From contig MCFE01000342.1 in assembly GCA_002104905.1 (NCBI GenBank), forward strand, positions 26,881-90,880: 64,000 nt of DNA, in the 5' to 3' direction. The notes beneath the pieces are model-generated. The model saw nothing but the letters and a program-made list of their open reading frames with translations. It was not told the DNA's origin and made no database searches. A program made the position numbers and the translations under genes. Source of the stretch: Basidiobolus meristosporus CBS 931.73. Lineage: Eukaryota > Basidiobolomycota > Basidiobolomycetes > Basidiobolales > Basidiobolaceae. Below are positions 55,820 to 64,000 of the stretch, in pieces. Numbering within the stretch: position 1 is the stretch's first letter; every line of letters starts with the position of its first letter.

Positions 55820-56040
55820 CCCCTCTAAGTAACCCCTTTACTCTAAAGACACCCCTTTAGACACACCTTTAGTCTAAAGACCCCTTTAGAGACCCCTTTA
55901 GTGTAAAGTCCACTTTAGAGACCACTACAAGAAGCCCCTTTACTCTGAAGACACCCCTTTAGACGCCCCTTTACTCTGAAGACACCCCTTTAGACACCCC
56001 TTTAGAGACTTGTACAACACACCTCTTTAGGTCAAAGGGG
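55820..56040. repeat. Minisatellite built on CCCCTTTAGA/CTCTAAAGA
   Basis: About ten variants of ACCCCTTTAG alternate with TCTAAAG or TCTGAAG, so many arms are complementary to one another. Confidence 0.8.
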
Positions 56041-56515
56041 AGTTCAGAATTTCCATATTACAAAATATTTTCTCAGAAAGGAAAATGACTTCCAAGAAAG
56101 GAAAAGTTACTATAAAAGTAAATTAGCCTATTAGTCAACAGAAGGTCAGAACACTGCTGTAGAAGTAATAAACACTGCCTACAGTATATTTTGAGCCTAA
56201 GATTGAGGAAATTAGTGAAAGTTGTATCTTCCATTGGTATATCAAACTCCCAATAAACTATTTCATTATTAGCATACTGGAAGTTGTTGTACATTGTTGA
56301 TTAGCCTCTGCATTGTAGAGCAAGCCCCAAACTAATCATAATGCAACACAATAGTTCTTTAGTACATTTCTATCTTGGCAAACTTACTGCGCCTCACCCC
56401 AGAACCCCATCAATATTAGCCAGTATCTCTTGGCATCCATATTGCCAAAAAGTATATATAGTTCTATCCCCCCAATGTATTCCTCAGTCTGAGAAACTCA
56501 GGTCTGGAATAAACA

Positions 56516-56623
56516 GCCTTGCCTTGGAAATCTGCCTTGCCTTGGAAACACACCTTGCCTTGTTGATCCACACATAAGTCCTTTCCTGGTCCTGCCTTGC
56601 CTAGCCCTACTGTCCTGCCTTGT
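56516..56623. repeat. CCTTGCCTTG-rich array
   Basis: Five or more irregular copies of CCTTGCCTTG within about 108 bp. Confidence 0.65.
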
Positions 56624-56635
56624 GTCAATTCACAA

Positions 56636-58467
56636 CATGAAGCCTGCATATATGAGAGACAAGCTAGACAGCAATTCAAGAGCTCCAGGCTAATAGACTT
56701 GTTATTTTGGATAGTTCCACTTTGAGCCATGAGTGCCAAATAGTGCCATTGTGTGCCAGAGAGGCATAGAAGATCTAAACCTGGCCACAGAGTGTGAAAC
56801 ATAGCTCTTCATCTAGCAGTACCAATGGACCAAGATAGTGCCATGCATTTTTGTGACATGATACAAGCCGCAGGAGCTAGATTCAGAGTGCCATGGATAT
56901 TAAGTACCAGCATGTCTTCATCCTTTTGTGCTTTTCTACATCCTGCACAACATTGCTATAAAAACAATGTCAAAAATGTATTTCCTCCAACATAATGGGT
57001 GAAACACAGGGGCTTCTTTTTATGAGGATAAAGAACTATGTTTCACACACTGCAGCCAAGCATAGGCTCTCTAGGCCTCCCTGGCATACTATGGCATCAT
57101 TTGGCACTCATGGCTCAAAGTGACACTATACAACAGAGCAAGTTTAATCAAAACTAAGAAAAATCAGATCTAATTCAGTCGGATTTGTGTGAGCTTATGC
57201 AAAATTTATTCTTATGCAGGACAAAGTGATTAATCACCTTTATGATGATTATACAAGATAAACATGGGCGTACTTCATGGAGAGAAAGGAAGAAGCTCTG
57301 TCTTAGCTCAGTGAGCTTAAAGCCATGGTGGAGAGAGAAACTGGTGAAAAATCAAGAAAATACACTGTCATAATGGTGGAGAATAAGCCTTAAAACTCTA
57401 CATTTACTTCTGCAAAACTTATTGGATGAAATAAAAGACTACTATGCCCTATTTCAACAACAGAACAGAATACCAGAATGTGCAAACAGTTCAATAATTG
57501 ATATGGCAAGATCTTTGATCTATGATCAAAAATTATCCTATGATTTTTAGGCTGAATCAGTTACCACAGCTGTGCACCTTAAAAGTAGGAGTTATAACAG
57601 AGCACTTTGTGATTCTACTCCTTTGGGCAAGGTATGAAGGCAGACCAAGTGCACAACATCTATGAATATATGGGTGTACAGCATATGCCCAGAAATAACC
57701 CAGAAATCAGTCAACTCTGAGTCAAAAAGTGTAAATGCATATTTTTGGGCTACTGAAATGAGAGTAAAGCATACAGACTCTACTATACCAAAGCAAAGTG
57801 GCTGATCAAGTCCAGGGACATGTTGCTTAATGAATATTCAAAATTCTCACCAGAATGACATCAGATGATGACAAATATCTAATATCAGGTCCACCAATTG
57901 TCAGGAGCAAATCAGTGTAAAACAATGGGAGTTTTTCAATCCAGAGGACTCTATAACCATTGTTCAGCTTGAATTAGTGCTCAGCTATATCCCAGAAGTG
58001 ACTATTTAAGTATCAAATGTCTGGGGATCCAAATGGAAAAGAAATAGTCCAAATTACTATATCAATGGGGTACAAGCTTTGCATATGCCTATTCACCCCA
58101 TATTGCTGTAAAAGAAGTCCTAAATAGCCCTTAGTCAAAGTTTTGGAGATCTGCAATGACTGAGGATTATAAGGCCCTAATAGGAATTCAAACTTGGGAC
58201 TTTGTCAAATTGCTAATCTACCAAATATTATTTGGATGCAGATAGGCCTTTAAGACAAATACAAGGCTGAGGAATATCAGGCCCTGATGGAAAATCAAAC
58301 TTGGGACTTAGTCAAATTACCAATCATCTAAAAATCAATTGGATGCGTATGAGTTTTCAAGACAAAATACAAGGCTGATGGTACAATTGAAAAATACAAA
58401 GCAAGACTTGTGGCCAAAGGATACTCTCAAACAAAAGTACTTGACCATATTGAGACCTTTGCACTGG
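56636..58467 (+). pseudogene. C4 integrase and RT start
   Basis: It resumes copia at EACIYERQARQQFKSS, is split by a MITE (56695-57145), then continues KLIQSDLCELMQ, the integrase core with many stops, the linker, and the RT start. 58157-58269 and 58270-58392 duplicate the RT start region. It is cut by a solo LTR at 58468. Confidence 0.8.
56695..57145. mobile_element. Harbinger-type MITE
   Basis: 451 bp with long inverted ends: AGACTTGTT...TTTGAGCCATGAGTGCC at the left, and the inverse of AAACTTGCTCTGTTG...TTTGAGCCATGAGTGCC at the right. AAT duplication at 56692-56694 and 57146-57148, confirmed by the uninterrupted copia at about 3050. No coding. The ends resemble H1. Confidence 0.85.
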
Positions 58468-59542
58468 TGTAGTGGGGTACAATGACACCCACTGACAGAT
58501 GTACTTGTTCCTATATTTTCTACTTCCCTATTTTTCTACTGCCCTTATTTTAGTTTTATCCCATTTGTCTTACTTGCTTATTACTATCCCATAAGCTGGC
58601 TGACTATCACATCTGCTTACCTTGTTGCATAGGTTATCCCTCAATCTTTATACAATTACTTGGTGTAAGTGCTTCTATATTGGGCAGGTGCCTGGACCGC
58701 TACCCATGACATATGGCCAAGCCATGTCACCATCCCTACCACCTTCATATCATATATGGTGTCCCAAGATTACACAGGTTTCAGAATCCAGATTCCTGAT
58801 TGGTTGGGTGTGCTGTGCCTCTTAGAACCTTCTGACATCTACTTAGAACATTCTTAGCTCATTCTGGTGTCATTGAGATTTCCATTTGACCTGCAGAGCC
58901 ATTGGGAACACCATGATTAGTAATGGCTAAGACAGTGAGAGAGTATATTAGCAAGGCAATCCCTCAATAATAAATCATCATCCCTTTTATCAATATACCA
59001 ACTTGTTGATTAGTGTGTGTACTGCTACCTGCTACTACCTGAACTTCCAATCCCAGACCACAGAATGCCACTCACAGGAAGCCATGCTGACATCCAACTG
59101 ACCTTGGAGGTGCTAATTGTGAGGAATGCTCAGAGTAGATATTGTTTATTATATTTTACTCTTTCCCAAGTTTGCTTTTGTACCAGTAAAGATACTTTTC
59201 TGTCTCTGTAACTATTGACAGTTGCTGCATTCTTATCAAATCTCTGATGGTGAAGTTTACTGCTGCTTTGACTTTAGATGCTTTAGTACATTGTCATCTC
59301 TGAGGATGCTGAACCCAGCACATGCTTTTGTTAAAGTGCTGACTAAGTTGGGGATTGTAGCTCAATAGTTTCCCCTTGACAAGCTTGTGGCTTTATTCCC
59401 CTTCATATTAGAGTAGAGACTGAACAAGAAAGTATTCCTAGCAGGCTTTTGCCAGAGGTTATTGCACCCAGTGAGCTCTCTACACACAAAGCACTTGAGG
59501 AGTGTTGGTCATATCTTTCCCTTGGACTTATGTAGCACCACT
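58468..59542 (+). repeat. Solo gypsy LTR, 1071-bp type
   Basis: About 1075 bp, TGTAGTGGGG start, matching the LTR at 59815-60885 in opposite orientation. It is inserted in the copia RT codons. The target duplication is not clear. Confidence 0.85.
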
Positions 59543-59814
59543 CCAGTCAAGTATAATTCCATCAGATTAAAATTGGCTATTGCAGCCAGATACATGTTTA
59601 TTAGATATCAAATGATGCAAAAACTGCATTTTTTGAATGGAGAACTTGATGATGATGTGTATGTTGACTTGACTAATGGGTGTGTTGACCATGATAACCC
59701 CCATTTGGTCTGCATGCTTAAATAGTCTCTATAGGGATTTAAACAATTACCAAGAGTCAGAAATAGCAAAATAGATTCCTATCTGCAATCTTTGAGTTTC
59801 AAAAGGAGTAACGC
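59543..59814 (+). pseudogene. C4 RT fragment
   Basis: It continues the RT after the solo LTR: NSIRLKLAIAARYMF, FLNGELDDDVYVDL, VCMLK, then stops, to FKRSNA, where the next LTR is inserted. Confidence 0.8.
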
Positions 59815-60885
59815 TGTGGTGGTGTATAGGTCCAAGGGAGAGATACGTCCAACACTTCTCAAGTGTTTTGTGTGTGGGGTGTTCACTGGGTGCAATAACC
59901 TCTGGCAAAAGCTTGCTAGGAATACTTGGGTTCTGTCTCTAATCTAATGTGAAGGGGAATAAAGCCACAAGCTTGTCAAGGGAAAACTATTGAGCTACAA
60001 TCCCCAACTTAGTTGGCGTCTTAACAAAAGTATGTGCTGGGTTCAGCGTCCTTTGAGATGACAATGTACTAAAGCTTCCAAAGTCAAAACAACTGTAAAC
60101 TCCACCAGCAGGGACTTGATAAGAATGCAGCTGTGGTCAATAGTTACAAAGACAGAAAAGTATCTTTGCCTGTACAAGAACAAACTTGGGAAAGAATCAA
60201 ATATAATAAAAGATACCTACTCTGAGTATTCCTCACAAGTAGTGCCTCCAAGGTCAGTTGGCTGTCAGCGCGGTTTCCTGGGAGTGTCCTGTGGTCTAGG
60301 GTTGGAAGTTCAGTTAGCAGCAGGTAGCAGTGATCACACTAATCAACAAGTTGGTATATTGATAAAAGGGATGATGATTTATTGTTGAGGGATAGCCTCC
60401 CTTATATACTTTTCTCACTGGCTAAGTGATTACTAATCATGGTGTTCCAGAAGGTTCCGGAGTTCAATAGAAATCTTAATGACATCAGAATGACCTAAGA
60501 ATGTTCTAAGTAGGTGCCGGAAGGTTCTAAGAGGCACAGCACATCCAACCAATCAGGAATCAGTATTCTGAAACCTGTGCAACATGGGGATACCATATAT
60601 GGTATGGAAATGGTAGGGATGGTGACACGGGCTGATCATGTGTCACGGGTACTGGCGCGGGTACTTGCCTAATATAGAAGTACTTATAGCTAGTAATCTT
60701 ACATAAAGTGAGGGGTAACTTATGCAATAAGGTAAGCAGGTGTGATAGTCAACCGGCTTATGGGATAGTACTGATTGGGTAAGACAAATGGGATAAAACT
60801 AAAATAAGTGTAGTAGAGATATAGGGAAGTAGAAAATAAGGGAATGAGCACATCTGTCAGTGGGTGTCATTGTCACCCCACTACA
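59815..60885 (-). repeat. 3' LTR of the right-edge gypsy, 1071 bp
   Basis: TGTAGTGGGG to ACCACCACA in minus orientation. It shares with the 804-bp LTR the CArG palindrome (near 60590), a heat-shock-type motif (60444-60458), TATATAAG (60401-60408) and AATAAA (60378-60383). Confidence 0.9.
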
Positions 60886-60899
60886 TCCACCCCCCTCTC
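60886..60899 (-). other. Polypurine tract
   Basis: GAGAGGGGGGTGGA on the minus strand, directly before the LTR. Confidence 0.8.
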
Positions 60900-60900
60900 A

Positions 60901-60921
60901 GCTTTGAACTTGGGTCAAAGC
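60901..60921 (-). other. Hairpin before the polypurine tract
   Basis: GCTTTGA, 7-nt loop, TCAAAGC: a perfect 7-bp stem between the pol stop (60925) and the polypurine tract. Same position as the 12-bp hairpin at 23010-23039 but a different sequence. Confidence 0.6.
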
Positions 60922-60924
60922 AAA

Positions 60925-63900
60925 CTAATCTTGATGTGCAAAATTCCTATGCTTGAATAACTTAAGCCGGTTTCCAGCAACTGGTGCTCTCAACTGGGTG
61001 TTGTCAAGCTCAGATATGTAATAACTTCCATTTCCAATCACTTTGGAAATGAGGTAGGGGCCAGTCCATTTGTTGTCAAACTTCCGACTCCATTGTTTGT
61101 CCAAGGTAGAATCGTAGAGTAATACTGGGTCTCCTAGTGATAGTGGTTTTGGTCTTGTTGGGTGTGATTTGTCAAAGGGCACCTTGTTCTTTAGTCGTGT
61201 ATCCTTAAGTTGTTCAGCAGCTCTGCTGATATTCAAGTCATGGTGATCAAGTTGCTGTATGCGAGTTGCAAGGAGGTCTTCAGTCTGCATATTGGATCTC
61301 CAATTCAATGAGTTCCAAGTGACTGTGTTTAGCTCAGCTGGTAGTATGCAGTCATGTCCATAGAGTAGTTTGAATGGTGATAATCCAGTTGTTCTCTTGG
61401 TAGTAATTCTATCTGCCCAGAGTGCAAGATGTAATTGCTGTGGCCACAGTGTTGTGTTATTCTCACAGGCCTTGACAAGAGAGTTCACCAATGGTCCATG
61501 TCCTCTCTCTATCATTCCATTGGCTTGAGGGTGGTAGGCGGTTGTAAAAGCAATGTGTATCTTGTACTTTGAGCACAACTCCTGGATCATTTGGGATGTC
61601 ATCTCTCCTCTGTCAGCAACAAACTGTTGGATGCAGCCAAATCTGCAGATGATGTCTTCAAGTATAAATCTCCATATGGTATGGCTCTTGTTGTTGGGCA
61701 AGGCTCGAGCCTCTGCCCATCCACTAAGGTCATCTCTAGCAACAATCAGGTACTTTTTTGATCCAGCTGTTGGCATGTGGACAAGGTCAATACCAACCTT
61801 TTGCCATAGACAGATTGTGTAAGTAGGATGCAGTGGTTCTTCATAGCGCTTGGAGGATCTCTTCTGGCAGGCTACACATGACTCAACAAAGTGCTGGATA
61901 TCATAGTACATGTTTTCCCAGTAGTACCTCTGAGCTGTGGTATTGTATTTGGCTTCTCGTCCTCTATGTCCTCCTGGTTCTCCTTGGTGGATACTTGTCA
62001 TGATGTTCAGTTGCTCTTGAGGGGTAGTGACTACTCTTCTTGGCATAAGTCCAGGCTTCACTCGCTTAAAGAGAAGATCATCTTTAAGATAGTAGTGGTA
62101 TGCCTTCTTCCTGAGTTTTCTAAACTCCTGAATATCCATCCAACTAGGTTTCTTAAGTGTCCTTAGATATTCCTTGATCACACTCCAGGTAGTTCTCTCT
62201 TGGTCTTTGATGGCAATCTGTCGGATCTCTGCATCAATAATATCATCAAAGTGAGGGTCCAAGTCTTCAAATAATTGTGGTCCCTTCCTGGAGAGTGCAT
62301 CAGCCACAACATTTGTCTTGCCAGGGATATGTTTGACCTCAAAGTCAAACATTTTCAGCCATGCCATCCATCGGTTTGTGGCATCATCAGGTAGGTCGGG
62401 CTTGTTGATCATTCCTATAAGTGGCTTGGCATCTGTCTCCAGGATAAAATGTGTCATGTAGAGTTGTGACTTCAGTTTCCTCAGCATCTTCACAACTCCT
62501 AGTAGTTCTCTCTTAATCTGTGAGTATCTTTGTTCTCTAGGAGAGAATAGGCAGCTCTCATATCTGCAGGCATAGCGGTTGCCATCTTCATCATCTTGTC
62601 CAAGTAGTGCTCCAGCTCCTATAGGGCTTGCATCCACTATCAAAATAGGTGGGCATTCAGTGTTTTGATAGTCAAGAGGTCTTAGAACTGGTGGAGATAC
62701 TAAGGCCTCTTTCAGTAACTGCATGGCTTCTTCTTGCTCTTCTCCCCAGATAAATGGGGTATTCTTTCTCTGTAGTTGGTAGATTGGTTCTGCTATCTCA
62801 GAAAATCTTGGGATCCAGATCCTAAAGAACCCACAAGCTGCCACAAAGCCACGAGCTTGTGTTAGATTTGTGGGGGTAGGCCAGTTGCATATCTTTTGTG
62901 TCTTGGAATCTCCAGGTGAGCGACCAAAGGTGTTGCATTTTTGTCCAACAATGGATATCTCTGATACACCAAAGCTGCTTTTCTCACCACTGATGGTGAG
63001 TCCAGCTTCTTCAATGGCTCCTAATATGGCATCATTGTCTGCAATATGGTCATACACAAACTTTCTTACTCCAGGCATAACTTCAGTGGTGTCCCGGAAT
63101 TTTGATCCTTTGATGCCTATGTCATCCACAAAGACAGCAAGTTTCTCAGGTATAAACTGGTATAGCACATTCACCATGCATCTCTGGAACTGAGCCACGG
63201 AGTTTGTAGCCCCTTGGCTGAGTCTTGTCATCCTTAATAGTCCAAATGGTGTCTGTAGTGCAAACATATCTCTTGATGTCTCATCAAGGGGAATCTGGTC
63301 ATATCCTGAGTAGAGATCGTATGTTGAGTAGATGGAGTGGCCACTAAAGCTTTCTGCAAAGTCATCAATAGATGAAGGTATAGCAGCATCTCTGATAGTG
63401 ACAGCATTTGCAGGTTGCATGTCTTGAATGAATCGGAGCTTTCCATTCTTCTTTTTGGTCACAAACCATCTGTTAGCATAGGGTCCATGGCAAGGTTCTA
63501 GGATACCAGCTTCTATCTTCTTCTTAAGTAGGTCATGCACATCAGCTTGGAGTCCTCTGGGCAGTGGGTAAGGCTTAAATGACCAGGGTGTGTGGGGCAC
63601 TGTATGAATCTTGATGGGTTTTTCAACCGACGTCTTTAAGAGTCCCATCTCCTTGTCATTATATGAGAAGACCTTATCATGCCTTTTCAAGGTCTCCTTA
63701 AATAATAGTATCTCCTCTGGTGAAAGGTTTCCATCACCAATGATAAGTTGCTTAAGTCTCTCAGGTGTAAGTCGTATATCATCTGGTGTTTCATCTGGTG
63801 GTCTAATGTAATCAGCAGGTCGAGATCCATCAGTCAAAGGTGTAAGTGATGGTCTAATCTTCTGTTCTACTGTCTTGTATTTTGTTCGAACCATAGCTGT

Positions 63901-64000
63901 TTGCTCCTGTATACCTAATGAGCAGCTCCAAATGTTGGGGTGTATATTGTCAGGCTCTTCATCTTCTTCCATAACAAGATGTGCCTTCTGGCAAGCAGTA
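60925..64000 (-). CDS. Gypsy pol polyprotein (RT, RNase H, integrase), intact, cut by window edge
   Basis: Open without a stop from the window edge to 60925. The first in-window ATG is at 63972 (MEEDEEPDN), but the frame is open upstream, so it probably continues a gag-pro-pol reading. RT: FVTKKKNGKLRFIQDMQ, TYDLYSGYDQIPLD, FVDDIGIKGS (DD intact). RNase H: LIVDASPIGAGALL, FILETDAKPLI, NVVADALSR. Integrase: zinc HX..H..CVACQKR, GIDLVHMP, VADRGEMTS, ANGMIERGHG (D, D, E intact), and a GPY module (WTGPYLISKV). This pol type is known from basidiomycete gypsy elements. It is the only pol in the window with all catalytic residues and no break. Confidence 0.9.
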   Translation of the reverse strand, partial: TACQKAHLVMEEDEEPDNIHPNIWSCSLGIQEQTAMVRTKYKTVEQKIRPSLTPLTDGSRPADYIRPPDETPDDIRLTPERLKQLIIGDGNLSPEEILLFKETLKRHDKVFSYNDKEMGLLKTSVEKPIKIHTVPHTPWSFKPYPLPRGLQADVHDLLKKKIEAGILEPCHGPYANRWFVTKKKNGKLRFIQDMQPANAVTIRDAAIPSSIDDFAESFSGHSIYSTYDLYSGYDQIPLDETSRDMFALQTPFGLLRMTRLSQGATNSVAQFQRCMVNVLYQFIPEKLAVFVDDIGIKGSKFRDTTEVMPGVRKFVYDHIADNDAILGAIEEAGLTISGEKSSFGVSEISIVGQKCNTFGRSPGDSKTQKICNWPTPTNLTQARGFVAACGFFRIWIPRFSEIAEPIYQLQRKNTPFIWGEEQEEAMQLLKEALVSPPVLRPLDYQNTECPPILIVDASPIGAGALLGQDDEDGNRYACRYESCLFSPREQRYSQIKRELLGVVKMLRKLKSQLYMTHFILETDAKPLIGMINKPDLPDDATNRWMAWLKMFDFEVKHIPGKTNVVADALSRKGPQLFEDLDPHFDDIIDAEIRQIAIKDQERTTWSVIKEYLRTLKKPSWMDIQEFRKLRKKAYHYYLKDDLLFKRVKPGLMPRRVVTTPQEQLNIMTSIHQGEPGGHRGREAKYNTTAQRYYWENMYYDIQHFVESCVACQKRSSKRYEEPLHPTYTICLWQKVGIDLVHMPTAGSKKYLIVARDDLSGWAEARALPNNKSHTIWRFILEDIICRFGCIQQFVADRGEMTSQMIQELCSKYKIHIAFTTAYHPQANGMIERGHGPLVNSLVKACENNTTLWPQQLHLALWADRITTKRTTGLSPFKLLYGHDCILPAELNTVTWNSLNWRSNMQTEDLLATRIQQLDHHDLNISRAAEQLKDTRLKNKVPFDKSHPTRPKPLSLGDPVLLYDSTLDKQWSRKFDNKWTGPYLISKVIGNGSYYISELDNTQLRAPVAGNRLKLFKHRNFAHQD

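Larger units (their letters stand above)
54919..56635. mobile_element. Unidentified 1.7-kb insertion in C4
   Basis: It replaces about 250 bp of copia sequence between protease and pre-integrase motif. It has no recognisable protein. It contains an HSE-like stretch (cTTCtaGAAagTTC near 54945), a CTTTAG minisatellite and a CCTTG-rich array. Ends and class are unknown. Confidence 0.4.

Noticed and set aside
55820-56040. CRISPR array
   Set aside because: The units are short, variable and without unique spacers of constant length, and the window is eukaryotic.

Overview
The window contains only transposable elements. I found no host gene, rRNA or tRNA gene. It looks like a repeat-rich island of a filamentous fungus, most likely a basidiomycete. 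The intact pol reading frame at the right end and the gag-protease frame at 21120-22976 have the architecture I know from Agaricomycete-type Ty3/gypsy elements: a CxWC zinc knuckle, a DUF4100-like stretch, and an RT with an FVDD core. The copia primer-binding site also matches a fungal-type initiator tRNA. The species cannot be named from this sequence. Most copies are decayed, and old copies have lost CpG dinucleotides to TpG/CpA, which suggests cytosine methylation followed by deamination.

Layout. 1-4630: three nested copia copies (two LTRs, RNase H, gag, protease, integrase, RT). 4640-8340: a CACTA-type Tnp2 remnant on the minus strand, divergent from a plus-strand accessory gene here called X, then a tail. 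8341-12257: a gypsy pol (E1) with an extra ORF after the integrase. 12258-14000: ends of a Harbinger element, a gypsy LTR and a copia copy. 14529-27440: a gypsy element (GO, minus strand) broken by a copia element (15430-17458) and by an 804-bp LTR. That LTR is split by a 7-kb Harbinger transposon (H1, 18453-25483), which itself carries a recent gag-protease-only LTR retrotransposon (20242-23858). 27441-29463: a second, CpG-decayed Harbinger (H2).

29748-34060: a gypsy element (G1, minus) with both LTRs and a 4-bp target duplication, inserted in CACTA sequence. 34142-42343: CACTA Tnp2 and X remnants interrupted by gypsy relic G3. 42343-46570: gypsy G2 (plus). 46571-49434: heavily decayed relics. 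49435-52475: a second copia family (minus). 52790-59810: a copia copy (C4) interrupted by an unidentified 1.7-kb block with a minisatellite, a Harbinger-type MITE and a solo gypsy LTR. 59815-64000: LTR and intact 1015-codon pol of a gypsy element that runs off the right edge.

How the parts relate. The gag-protease element lacks RT, RNase H and integrase but has two 804-bp LTRs with no visible difference. The pol element at the right edge has a related LTR and could supply enzymes. Both LTR types carry a CArG palindrome, heat-shock-type motifs, a TATA box and an AATAAA in the same order, and both elements have a hairpin beside the polypurine tract. H1 encodes a complete-looking DDE transposase and a second protein, and its ends resemble those of the MITE. 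Tnp2 and X fragments occur together in all three CACTA copies, which suggests a two-gene DNA transposon.
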